64,000 nt of DNA from an uncultured Pseudomonadota bacterium (GTDB lineage Bacteria > Myxococcota_A > UBA796 > CAJQPC01), in contig CAJXRZ010000016.1 in assembly GCA_913060515.1 (NCBI GenBank), positions 1-64,000 on the forward strand, given 5' to 3'. A program made the position numbers and the translations under genes. A model generated the notes under the pieces. That model was not told where the DNA came from. It did not search any database and worked only from the letters and a program-made list of their open reading frames with translations. Shown here piece after piece: positions 50,036-57,912 of the stretch (positions are counted from its first letter, which is position 1; every line of letters starts with the position of its first letter).

Positions 50036-50476
50036 AATTCTCTGGTTTGGGGCCGGCGACTGAGCTCTGTAGACGAGGTTGAGCTGACTCGAACGGGTGG
50101 CCCGGTGGTGCCGGAGTGGGAGGGAGCAGCGTTTGGCTGTGTCTCTGAGAGGGGGGCATTGCCCCCCCTTGCATGCTCAGCAAGCTGAGCAGCACCCCCC
50201 ATAGGAGGCAACCCAGGTTTCCTCCTCGTCCCTACGGGACTACCCACCTTCCTCGCGGGTCGCAAAGCGACCTGCTTGGGTTGTCTGAAGCCTTGCGCTT
50301 TGCGCTTCGTTTCAGAGTCGCCCAAGCAGCCCGATGGGCCGCAATGGGTGGTGTTTCGGAGCGTTCTTGCGTCCCGGAAGATTGGTGGGTGCGCCCGTCC
50401 TAAGGACTACTCACCTCGTAGGCTTAGGCCTCCGTTCTTTGGGGGCGTTCTTGGTCCTTGCCCTATGCAGCAGCCC
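50036..50476. other. 441-nt spacer with a cluster of hairpins, possible structured RNA or repeat
   Basis: No gene is supported. From 50151 to 50316 six stems follow each other closely: GGGGGGC/GCCCCCC (50151-50167), TGCTCAGC/GCTGAGCA (50174-50191), AGGAGG/CCTCCT (50203-50226), GTCCC/GGGAC (50228-50240), GGTCGC/GCGACC (50258-50272) and TCTGAA...TTCAGA with inner GCGC/GCGC (50284-50316). CAACCCA (50209-50215), in the third loop, can also pair with TGGGTTG (50277-50283), giving a pseudoknot or switch. Flanking genes converge on it, so it could be transcribed from either side. Confidence 0.45.
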
Positions 50477-51337
50477 TCAGCGCGGCCCACTCGGCGCCTC
50501 AATGTGGTCTTCAATGTCGTTGGGAACCGTCGGAAAACCATGCTTCCGCCAGCGCTCCGCCTGCTGCTTGAGGACCTTGGTGTCCGAGTGCACCATGTTC
50601 CACCAGATGCGTCGCTCCCCAATGGCGTCGCCTCCGAGGATGGCCACCACGCTGTCTTGCGTCGCTTGAATGCTGCCACGCTGCTCGCCGAAGACCAGCA
50701 TCTGGTGGGTCTTGGCCTGGAGCCCTTGGGTGCTAATGGCACCGCTCACCACGTAGGCAGACAGCTCCTCGTGCTCTGGCAGTCGCAGGCTCTGGCCGGC
50801 CTTGAGGTGGGCCATGGCGTAGATCAGAGGACTGGTGACCTCGACAGGGGAGGTGTGTCCCCAGCCGCTGCCGCAGAGCAGCTGAACGCGCACGCCGTCC
50901 AGGTCCAGCTCGGGTAGATCCCGCCAACTCCCAAAGGAGGGCTCCTGGTCCTCTTCGCCGTCGGGGTGGGCACACCAGAGCTGCAGGCCGTGGCTCTGCA
51001 CCTCCTGGCCGATGGTGTCCCTGGGGGCGCGCTCGCTGTGCACGATGCCGTGGCCGGCACGCATCCAGTGAATCTCGCCTGGGCGCACGATGGCGTGGCC
51101 GCCGGTAGAGTCCCGGTGCTCGATGCTGCCCTGGAAGAGGTAGCTGACGGTGCTCAGGCCGATGTGGGGATGTTGGCGAACATCGCCCTTGGTGCTGGCG
51201 ATGGAGGTGTGCGGGCCGAAGTGGTCGGCAAAAACCCAGGGGCCCACCTTGCGGCACTTCACAGTGGGCAGGGTGCGCTTGACGACAAAGCCGCCTCCCA
51301 GGTCCCGGTCACGGGCGTCGATCAGCAGAGCAGGCAT
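50477..51337 (-). CDS. Pirin-family protein
   Basis: The 286-residue bicupin has pirin's N-terminal metal site: ADHFGPHTSI, RQHPHIGLSTVSYLFQGSIEHRDS and GHGIVHSERAP (His, His, His, Glu). The C-terminal domain contains LIYAMAHLKAGQSLRLPEHEELSAYVVSG. Bacterial pirins such as YhhW are quercetinases or regulate pyruvate metabolism. All metal ligands are present, so it could be an active dioxygenase. Start ATG at 51337. It diverges from the gene at 51379. Confidence 0.94.
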   Translation of the reverse strand: MPALLIDARDRDLGGGFVVKRTLPTVKCRKVGPWVFADHFGPHTSIASTKGDVRQHPHIGLSTVSYLFQGSIEHRDSTGGHAIVRPGEIHWMRAGHGIVHSERAPRDTIGQEVQSHGLQLWCAHPDGEEDQEPSFGSWRDLPELDLDGVRVQLLCGSGWGHTSPVEVTSPLIYAMAHLKAGQSLRLPEHEELSAYVVSGAISTQGLQAKTHQMLVFGEQRGSIQATQDSVVAILGGDAIGERRIWWNMVHSDTKVLKQQAERWRKHGFPTVPNDIEDHIEAPSGPR

Positions 51338-51378
51338 TGGGGCTATCCAGGGATAGAGTGAGCGCGAAGGAGTGAGAG

Positions 51379-52641
51379 ATGTATCTGGATCTGGATCGGC
51401 TGGACATGCGCGTTCAGGATGACAGCGGCCCCTTTGGGGTTCAGACAGACCACCGTGATGCAGCGGAGATCGATGCTCAGGCCGAGCTCTCCACGCTCAT
51501 GATGCTCACACGTGTGCTCAACGCCCAGCGCGGCTCAGACCCCGTTGACCGGGTTCGCTTGGCCATGATGCTGGCACCGTCACAGTGGTTCATCGATCTG
51601 GCCTGTGCAGCCGGCGCAGAGGTAGAAGAGGCAGACTCAGGGCGCGTGCACCCAGCGGCTGTGGACACGGACCGGGTACTCCAGGCAGCCAGCACGGCCT
51701 TGCTCTCCATGGGCCAGGCCAGCTTCAAACGCAACGGCCTGTCCGCGGACGACGCCGGCTTGGAGAAGCTGCAACATCAGATCGGCGTGCGGGTCGGTGC
51801 CATGGGGGGAAAGGAGGACAAGGAGGCCTACTGGAGCGCTGTCCTGGAGCTGGGCGCGGCCACAGGCTTTCTGCTGGTGCGGGACTACGGTCACACCTGG
51901 GTGCCCGACCCCAAGTTCTTTGGCACCATTCCCTTCATGTGCGGCAAGGACGGCTCTCTGAGCAACGTCTTTGACAAGGTGGAGCGCTTCTTCCGGGACG
52001 GTCCCAGCGAGGCCCCAACCTTCCTGCTGAGCCTGGCCAAGGATGCCGCTCTGCCAGACGGCATGGTGATGTTCAACATTCGCCCGCACGACTGGGCCGG
52101 AGTGGAGCTCTCCTGCTGTGAGCCCATCCTGGACGGAGACACGCCGGTGCCCGTCTTGGCCCTTGTGCGCGATACCCCCAACTCGGTGCGCACGATGGGG
52201 AAGGATCTGGAGGGAGAGGAGCTCGCTGAGCTCAAGGCCCAAGCTCTGGCCAACTTGTCCAAGGTGCCCTTTGAGCTGCAAGAGCTCGCCCTCGAGGGCG
52301 GCACGGCTCTGGTCCTGGAGGGCGACTACTACGCCGCGGAGAAGCTCTTTGACCCGGACTTTGTGCTGGGCTTGCACGCCCGCTTGGACAGTGAGCTGCT
52401 CTTCGTGGGGATTCCGGCCAAGGGCCAAGCTCTGATTCTGCCCCGCTCGATGGATCCGGCCTATGGGCTGGCCTTGATCGAGCGGCAGTACCGAGACACG
52501 GAACCGCGCAATCAAATCAGCAAGCTGCTCTTCATGTTCTCGGGAGGCAAGCTTGTGGGCTTGGCCAAAGTCGAGGGAGAAGAGGCGGAAGAGCCAGAGA
52601 AGAAGAAGGGCTTCTTTGCCCGGCTCTTCGGCGGCAACTAG
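51379..52641 (+). CDS. Hypothetical protein, 420 aa
   Basis: The start at 51379 follows AAGGAG with a six-base spacer. The protein has no signal peptide or membrane segment. It is acidic, mixed alpha/beta, and ends in a linker (EEAEEPEKKKGFFARLFGGN) whose FFARLF tail looks like an amphipathic or protein-docking helix. The middle (residues 240-330) resembles the general layout of DUF1444-type proteins, but I do not claim this. Its stop overlaps by four bases the end of the opposing gene at 52638. Confidence 0.6.
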   Translation: MYLDLDRLDMRVQDDSGPFGVQTDHRDAAEIDAQAELSTLMMLTRVLNAQRGSDPVDRVRLAMMLAPSQWFIDLACAAGAEVEEADSGRVHPAAVDTDRVLQAASTALLSMGQASFKRNGLSADDAGLEKLQHQIGVRVGAMGGKEDKEAYWSAVLELGAATGFLLVRDYGHTWVPDPKFFGTIPFMCGKDGSLSNVFDKVERFFRDGPSEAPTFLLSLAKDAALPDGMVMFNIRPHDWAGVELSCCEPILDGDTPVPVLALVRDTPNSVRTMGKDLEGEELAELKAQALANLSKVPFELQELALEGGTALVLEGDYYAAEKLFDPDFVLGLHARLDSELLFVGIPAKGQALILPRSMDPAYGLALIERQYRDTEPRNQISKLLFMFSGGKLVGLAKVEGEEAEEPEKKKGFFARLFGGN

Positions 52642-53066
52642 GGCGCTGGCAGAGGCAGCTCGGTCTCGATGACGTACACCCTGGAGATGCGCACCTGGAA
52701 GGTGAAGACCTGCGGTGCAAGCTCGGGATAGCGCTTGCCGACATTGGCTTGGGCCCGATGGTGGGCCGGGCCGTGACAGAGGGTGGCGCTGCCGGAGAAC
52801 TTCAGCAGCCATCCCTCGCTGCGTTGCTCCAAGTCCAGGTTGCGCTCTGCGCGCACCCAGCTGGCCAGCTCGCTGGAATCCGTGCTCGCCCAAGCGAGTG
52901 CAGCCTGAGGCTCCACCACAAAGTGCGCGTGGCGGCTCAAGGCGCTGCGGTCCCACTCTCGCAGGACGGAGGCCAGGGAGGGAGCCGGGGCCTTGAGCAG
53001 GCGCAGGTGCTGAGGGGTGAGGGCCGAGGGCTTGATGTACACCCCAAAAGAGTAGCCCCTGAGCAC
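52638..53066 (-). CDS. Hypothetical protein, 142 aa
   Basis: It starts with GTG at 53066 and has no recognised family, signal or membrane segment. The sequence is moderately basic with many Ala, Leu and Arg and a final VFTFQVRISRVYVIETELPLP strand pair. Coding is supported by codon-position bias (G/C at third positions) and by its clean fit between neighbours. Confidence is limited because it is antisense-free only in part and has no homologue I recognise. Confidence 0.5.
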   Translation of the reverse strand: MLRGYSFGVYIKPSALTPQHLRLLKAPAPSLASVLREWDRSALSRHAHFVVEPQAALAWASTDSSELASWVRAERNLDLEQRSEGWLLKFSGSATLCHGPAHHRAQANVGKRYPELAPQVFTFQVRISRVYVIETELPLPAP

Positions 53067-53137
53067 CTTGTAGGGTTGGCGTAGGGTCCCCTGAGCGCTC
53101 GTTTTTGATAGGCTGCGTCCATCGAAACGGAGAAAAC

Positions 53138-53779
53138 ATGCTCATCGCCCTTGTCCTCGCTTGCTCTGGTGGCGAACCAGCCACGGCCAACACGCCAGTC
53201 GCCGCTGCACCAGCCCCGGTGGCGGCGGCCGCGACCGAGCTGAGCTGCTCCGAGAAGCTGGCCAGCTACTCGGGTCGCTTCGCCAAGGGTGACGCTCTGA
53301 GCCCCAAAGACGCTCTGGCCATCCCAGAAGCTGAGGTGCGCATCGTCCGCAACGAGATCTTCGCGCGCTACGGCCGCAGCTTCAAGAGCGAGGATTTGCA
53401 GGCTCACTTCGATGCACAGTCCTGGTACTGCGCCGATCCCGGCTTTGAAGACAGCCGCCTGACCAAGACCGACCGGGCCAACGTGGCCCTGCTCAAGAGC
53501 TTCGAGGGCGACAACAGCGCCAAGCTGCAAGAGCACGGGAGCCTGCAGACCGAGATGGAAGGCTGGGGCATCTCCCTGCAGACAGATGACCGATGCGAGG
53601 TCATCGACATGAGCGACATGTACAACGCCGAGGCCGCCAGCCGCTACTGGGACTCCCGTGGCGTTTGGATCGTGACCTGGGACGGCCAGGAGAGCTTTGA
53701 GCTGGGCAAGGTGCAAGACGCCGCAGCCTTCAAGCTCGACGTGAAGACCGGTGACATCCTGGAACACGTCGCCCTCTGA
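53138..53779 (+). CDS. YARHG-domain lipoprotein
   Basis: The 213-residue precursor has one of the shortest lipoprotein signals in the window, MLIALVLAC (Cys9). A low-complexity Ala/Pro linker (residues 13-35) follows. A YARHG domain comes next: ALAIPEAEVRIVRNEIFARYGRSFKSEDLQAHFDAQSWY. The C-terminal half is unknown, with WDSRGVWIVTWDGQESFEL. YARHG domains are thought to act outside the cytoplasm in cell-wall or peptide contexts. GGAGA lies seven bases before the ATG. The membrane protein gene starts three bases after its stop. Confidence 0.82.
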   Translation: MLIALVLACSGGEPATANTPVAAAPAPVAAAATELSCSEKLASYSGRFAKGDALSPKDALAIPEAEVRIVRNEIFARYGRSFKSEDLQAHFDAQSWYCADPGFEDSRLTKTDRANVALLKSFEGDNSAKLQEHGSLQTEMEGWGISLQTDDRCEVIDMSDMYNAEAASRYWDSRGVWIVTWDGQESFELGKVQDAAAFKLDVKTGDILEHVAL

Positions 53780-53781
53780 GC

Positions 53782-55209
53782 GTGGCAGCTTCGGGAGCCC
53801 GTCGTCCAGAACCCGTCTGGCTCCTGCTCGCTGGCCTTGTCAGCGGCCTGGTGGCTGCCACTCTGCGCGGCTTGGTGCTCTTCGATGACGCCTTGGCCCA
53901 TGGCTATGATGGCTGGTACTACGTCATCCAGACCGAGTCCTGGGCGGCGGGGGCTCCGGAGTTCGCAGACAACTCGCTGGCCTTCTGGCTCTTGGCCGCC
54001 TTGTCCGTGCCTTTTGGGGCGATCCTGGGCAACAAGCTGGCCGCTCTGCTCGGCGCCTTTGTCATGGCCCTGGGGGGTGTGGTGGCCGGCTGGCGCTGGA
54101 CCCGAAGTGTGCCCGCTGCGTGGGTCTGTGGGCTCTGGTTGGGGGCCTCGCCGCTGCTCTTGGGCGTGAGCTCGGAGTACCTGAAGAACGCCCTGGGACT
54201 GGCCCTGCTGCCTTGGGTCCTGGCCCTGCTCGCTGGCGAGAAGCCCTGGGAGCGGGTCGGTGCCTTGGTCCTGCTCGTTGTGGGGCTCTTTGTGCACAAG
54301 CTCTCCGGGGTCATGGGCTGGGTCTTGGCAGCTGGAATCGTGGGCACGCAAGTGCTTGTGCCGCGGATCGGACCCCGCTTGAAGGTGCCCGGCTGGCTCT
54401 TGGTCCTCGGCGGTCTGGGCGGAATGGCGGCCCTCGCCTTTGGGGTGCTCCGCGCCGAAGACCTGCAGCGCCTGCTCTCGATGGAAGGAGGACGACCGCG
54501 CCTTCAAGCCCTGCTCGGAGGCCGGATTCGGGTGGGAGAGCTCGCTGAGTTGGGGCTGCTGGCGGTGGCGCCCGGCGTGCTGTTGTGGCGTGCCTGGGCC
54601 TCGGAGCGAGAGCGTCCCCTGGCCATCGCCGGGCTCTTGCTCGCGGTGCTCTGTCTGGCGCCAGGTCTGCCCTTCGGGTGGGATCTGACCGCTTGGAGAC
54701 TGATGCTCGTCGGCGGAATCCCTGTGGCCCTGATGTGCACCTTGCTGAGCGCTGCTGCCCCCGAGGTCATGGTGCCCATCGTACTGGCCTCGCTGGCGAG
54801 TCTGGTGCCGATGGTGGTTCAGGCCAACCAGGCCCGAGAGCCGGACTATCTGGCCTTTGCGGCCAACCTTCCGCTCTTACAAGACAGCGAGAAGGTCGTG
54901 GCCCATCGGGGCATCTGTGGCCAGATCATGGCCCAGACCGGCGTGCACTGTGAGAACTTCCAGCCGCCAGAGCCGCACCAAGGGTGGACCCGCGTCGTGT
55001 ACGGCGTCTCCATGCGCTACTTGGCCCCGGTGGCCCCGGACGCGGTGGACCTGGCAGGCCCTTATGTGATGGTTCCCGAGCCCCAGTGGCAAGCCTTTGT
55101 GGCGGGACCGGGTGCGGACTGGTTTTTGGTCAGTGACCCGCGCAACCCCTACCGGGCGCGGCCAGACTTCGTGTATGGGAGTCAGGCAAGTGAGGGCCAG
55201 AATGATTGA
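53782..55209 (+). CDS. Polytopic membrane protein of unknown function
   Basis: The 475-residue protein has about ten hydrophobic segments up to residue 355 (e.g. WLLLAGLVSGLVAATLRGLVLF, LGLALLPWVLALLAG, LLVLGGLGGMAALAF, IAGLLLAVLCLAPG) and then a soluble C-terminal domain of about 120 residues with two cysteines (HRGICGQIMAQTGVHC). The overall layout, including an early FDDALAHGYDGWYY loop with acidic residues, recalls GT-C glycosyltransferases, but this is weak. GTG start, two bases after the YARHG gene; translation is surely coupled. Confidence 0.65.
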   Translation: MAASGARRPEPVWLLLAGLVSGLVAATLRGLVLFDDALAHGYDGWYYVIQTESWAAGAPEFADNSLAFWLLAALSVPFGAILGNKLAALLGAFVMALGGVVAGWRWTRSVPAAWVCGLWLGASPLLLGVSSEYLKNALGLALLPWVLALLAGEKPWERVGALVLLVVGLFVHKLSGVMGWVLAAGIVGTQVLVPRIGPRLKVPGWLLVLGGLGGMAALAFGVLRAEDLQRLLSMEGGRPRLQALLGGRIRVGELAELGLLAVAPGVLLWRAWASERERPLAIAGLLLAVLCLAPGLPFGWDLTAWRLMLVGGIPVALMCTLLSAAAPEVMVPIVLASLASLVPMVVQANQAREPDYLAFAANLPLLQDSEKVVAHRGICGQIMAQTGVHCENFQPPEPHQGWTRVVYGVSMRYLAPVAPDAVDLAGPYVMVPEPQWQAFVAGPGADWFLVSDPRNPYRARPDFVYGSQASEGQND

Positions 55210-56308
55210 GCTTGAACCCAGTTTTCTGCAGGGACGACTCGTCGCCTGGCACCACCTGAACCAGGCCTGGACGCAGAGGGGCGACGCCGGGATTCAGAGC
55301 CTGCTTCGTGTGATGCGCTGCATTCAGTTGGACCCGCTCCAGCCCATCGCCAGCAACGCGGACTTGGTGGCCCATGCCCGGGTGGATGGACTCACGCGCG
55401 GCCAGGTCTATGACGCCTTGCTGCCCGAGCACGCCTTTGAGCACTTTGCCAAGGAACGCTGCTTGATCGACGTGAACCGCTTCGGGAGCTACCGGGCGCA
55501 GTCTCTGAAGACGCCGTGGTGGAGGACCAGCAAGCAGCACAGACAGGTCAGTGATGGCTTGCTTGAGGCGGTCCTGGCAGAGCTTGGAGAGCGGGGCCCC
55601 CTCTTGTCCAAAGACCTCTCTGACCAAGGAAGGGTCGATCCCGTGGACTGGAGCGGTTGGAAATCCACGTCCAAGGCGGCTTCCATGGCGCTGCAGGTGC
55701 TCTGGCGCCGCTGTCAGGTGGTGGTCACGGGGCGCTCAACGGCAGGCAAGCTCTGGTCGGTGCCCAGCGCCGCATTGCTCGCCCAGCCGGCCGGTGACTT
55801 CTACGAAGAAGGCATCCTGGACCGCATCCAGGCCATCGGGATGCTGCCCCGAGCCGACGGTCCCCAGTGGTCCATCCTCAGTCCGGCCCGAAAGAGCGAG
55901 ACGGTGGACCGCCTGATTGAGGAGGGGAAGGCCACAGAAGTGCGCTTGCCGGGCAGCCGCAAGAGCTGGCTGGCCCATCCGGATCTGCTCGCCATGGACG
56001 CGCCCAGCTTCGATGAGCGCATGCGTCTGTTGGGCCCCTTGGACCCGATGATCTGGGACCGAAAGCTGATTCAGGCTGTGTACGGCTTTGAGTATCTCTG
56101 GGAGGTCTACAAACCAGCCGAGAAGCGTCGCTGGGGCTGGTACGTCTGCCCCTTGATGCACCGGGGCAAGTTTGTTGGCCGAGTCGAGGCCAAACGCAGC
56201 GAGCAAGGAATCCAGGTCACGCGCCTCTGGAAGGAAGACCCTGACTTTGATGAGAGGGCCTGGAAGGCCTGTCTGCAGCGCCTAGAGCGCTTTACATCCA
56301 CCTCGTAG
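55202..56308 (+). CDS. AlkX/YcaQ-like DNA glycosylase (HTH_42 family)
   Basis: The 368-residue protein belongs to the winged-helix glycosylase superfamily that unhooks interstrand crosslinks and removes bulky alkyl adducts. Near residue 42 it has CIQLDPLQPIASNADLVAHAR: the QxD signature (Gln42, Asp44) matches the AlkX/YcaQ branch, not the QxQ of AlkZ. Later motifs (WYVCPLMHRGKFVGRVEAK) fit the family's C-terminal beta-barrel. The start at 55202 (ATG) overlaps the upstream stop by eight bases and has GAGGG six bases before; the longer frame to 55097 is out of homology. Catalytic activity is inferred. Confidence 0.85.
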   Translation: MIELEPSFLQGRLVAWHHLNQAWTQRGDAGIQSLLRVMRCIQLDPLQPIASNADLVAHARVDGLTRGQVYDALLPEHAFEHFAKERCLIDVNRFGSYRAQSLKTPWWRTSKQHRQVSDGLLEAVLAELGERGPLLSKDLSDQGRVDPVDWSGWKSTSKAASMALQVLWRRCQVVVTGRSTAGKLWSVPSAALLAQPAGDFYEEGILDRIQAIGMLPRADGPQWSILSPARKSETVDRLIEEGKATEVRLPGSRKSWLAHPDLLAMDAPSFDERMRLLGPLDPMIWDRKLIQAVYGFEYLWEVYKPAEKRRWGWYVCPLMHRGKFVGRVEAKRSEQGIQVTRLWKEDPDFDERAWKACLQRLERFTSTS

Positions 56309-56332
56309 CCGCAGACTCCAGCGCGCAGGGTC

Positions 56333-57301
56333 CTAGGGTCTCAGAATCACCCGGCCGCAGCGCTCCCCATTGCGCGCCAACGCAAAGGCTTGCTGCCACT
56401 GTGAGAGCGCGTACACCTGGGCCACTTCCAGCTTTAGGGTGCCTCCTCGCATCTCTTCTGCCAGATCCAACAGACGCGCGTTCTCGGCGTGTGGGTTCTG
56501 GGCGTTCTCCCGATACAGCCAGTAGCCGCGCAGCGAAATGCCGTTGAAGACACTGTTCCGTACCGAGAGCTGGGCCGGCTGGCGGGATGCAGCGCCATAG
56601 CAGAGCACCTCCCCGCCTGGGTCCAGGCAGCTGGCCATTCGGTCGGCCAGGGGACCGCCGCTGCCGTCGATGGCCCGGGAGAGAGGAGCGCCGTCGATCA
56701 GGGCCCGCACCTGCTTGCGCAGTCCCTTGGTGTCTTGGTGGAAGACCGCCTCGGCCCCCAAGCCCATCAGACGCTCTCTGCGGGATTCGCGGCGTATGAG
56801 ATTGATCGTATGCAAGCCCCGTGTCTTGGCGAGCTGAATGATGCACTGGCCCACGGCGCCTGCTCCGGGACTCTGGATGAGCCAGCTTCCGGGGGCCAAC
56901 TCGGCGATGAGATCCAGAGCGCTGGGCGGATTCAAGCGCAGCATGCAGGCTTGGATGGGATCCAGATCCGCAGGAAGTCGCAGTGATCTGGACTGGGGAA
57001 TGATGGCCCAGGTGGCCCAAGCGGAAGCCCGCATTGGCAGCAAGGTCAGGCTGTCCATCCAAGACGGATCTACCCCTTCTCCCAAGGCTTCTACCCGGCC
57101 CACACCTTCCAGTCCGGGCACCGAGCCCAGAGGAGGCAACACCGGGTAGTGACCGGCGACGACCAGCAGGTCCACCGGATCGATGGGGCTAGCCAACACA
57201 CGCACCAGCAGCTCTCCAGGGCCCGGTTCTGGACGCGCTTGGGGCTGCAGTTCAAGGGCCTGATCCGGGGGCCCGTGGGCCTTTAGCGTTAGAGCGTGCA
57301 T
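56333..57301 (-). CDS. MECR/ETR-like trans-2-enoyl thioester reductase (MDR)
   Basis: The 322-residue medium-chain reductase has the GroES-like start (SPIDPVDLLVVAGHYPVLPPLGSVPGLEGVGRV) and LNPPSALDLI, then the nucleotide motif SWLIQSPGAGAVGQCIIQLAK with LGLHTINLIRRES, a pattern close to mitochondrial and bacterial MECR/Etr1 (NSGVGQxVIQIAxxxGLxTINVVR). MECR reduces trans-2-enoyl thioesters in fatty-acid synthesis using NADPH. No zinc cysteines. Start ATG at 57301. It diverges from argR with 86 nt between, so it shares the ARG-box region. Confidence 0.85.
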   Translation of the reverse strand: MHALTLKAHGPPDQALELQPQARPEPGPGELLVRVLASPIDPVDLLVVAGHYPVLPPLGSVPGLEGVGRVEALGEGVDPSWMDSLTLLPMRASAWATWAIIPQSRSLRLPADLDPIQACMLRLNPPSALDLIAELAPGSWLIQSPGAGAVGQCIIQLAKTRGLHTINLIRRESRRERLMGLGAEAVFHQDTKGLRKQVRALIDGAPLSRAIDGSGGPLADRMASCLDPGGEVLCYGAASRQPAQLSVRNSVFNGISLRGYWLYRENAQNPHAENARLLDLAEEMRGGTLKLEVAQVYALSQWQQAFALARNGERCGRVILRP

Positions 57302-57334
57302 GCCCGAGATATAGCCCGGTGGGGCACGCCGATC

Positions 57335-57367
57335 TTTGTATGCATATTCATTGCATGACTATTCAGG
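57335..57367 (+). promoter_or_regulatory. Two ARG-box-like sites over the argR promoter
   Basis: TTTGTATGCATATTCATT (57335-57352) fits the 18-bp ARG box pattern (WNTGAATWWWWATTCANW) at 13 of 16 fixed positions. A second, weaker match, ATTGCATGACTATTCAGG (57350-57367), overlaps it by three bases. ArgR hexamers bind pairs of such sites. They sit on the -35 region, so binding would shut argR off and could also affect the divergent MECR-like gene. Confidence 0.6.
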
Positions 57368-57379
57368 GCGGTGTATAGA
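57351..57379 (+). promoter_or_regulatory. argR promoter, apparently leaderless
   Basis: TTGCAT (57351-57356) and TATAGA (57374-57379) are 17 bases apart, a strong sigma70 pair. Transcription would begin about 57386, two bases before the ATG at 57388. There is no Shine-Dalgarno, which agrees with a leaderless message. Confidence 0.6.
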
Positions 57380-57387
57380 CGGTGCCC

Positions 57388-57846
57388 ATGACACCCCGTG
57401 AACGCCGCCGCAGCCTGATCAAGAGGATCATCCACGAGAACCGAATCGGTTCCCAGGAAGAGCTCGTGCGTTTGCTCGCGATGCACGGTGTGCAGTGCAC
57501 CCAAGCCACATTGTCTCGGGATCTTCGGGACATGAACGTGGTCCGGCGCACGACCGCTGCTGGCCCGGTCTACCAAGCGGACCGCAGTCCGGCCTACCTG
57601 GAAGCGCTTCGGCGTGTGGTGGGCATGGAGATTCAGAACGTGCGCCACAACGGCAGCCTTCTGGTCATCCGAACCCTGGCCGGACGGGCCGAGGGCGTGG
57701 CCGCCTTCCTGGATGGATGGGGACACGGCAACATCCTGGGCACGGTCGCGGGGGATGACACGGTCTTTGTCGCGCCTTGCGACACATCGAAAATCGACGC
57801 TCTGGCGGACGAGATTCGCGGTCTTGAGATCGCGGATCCCACCTGA
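57388..57846 (+). CDS. argR: Arginine repressor ArgR
   Basis: The 152-residue protein has the ArgR winged helix with the recognition segment CTQATLSRDLRDMNVV (SR dipeptide) and a C-terminal hexamerisation and arginine-binding domain with GWGHGNILGTVAGDDTVFVAPC (GTxAGDDT motif). It represses arginine synthesis when arginine is high. The ATG at 57388 is used; a GTG two codons earlier (57382) lies inside the promoter. argG follows on the same strand after 66 nt, and argH further on, so this is a regulator-linked biosynthetic locus. Confidence 0.96.
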   Translation: MTPRERRRSLIKRIIHENRIGSQEELVRLLAMHGVQCTQATLSRDLRDMNVVRRTTAAGPVYQADRSPAYLEALRRVVGMEIQNVRHNGSLLVIRTLAGRAEGVAAFLDGWGHGNILGTVAGDDTVFVAPCDTSKIDALADEIRGLEIADPT

Positions 57847-57912
57847 GCGGCTCCACGTTTTAGCAACCAACCGCGGGCTGTTTTTTGGCCCATCTTGAAG
57901 GACGAAGCTCCA

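Noticed and set aside
50032-50325. A 97-codon minus-strand frame in the hairpin-dense spacer
   Set aside because: Its codons are dictated by the inverted repeats, it has no Shine-Dalgarno, and the product has no domain; a structured nucleic acid explains the sequence better.
57847-57912. Attenuator or terminator between argR and argG (GGGC-TGTTTTTTG-GCCC)
   Set aside because: The stem has only four base pairs and the T-run sits in the loop, not after the stem.
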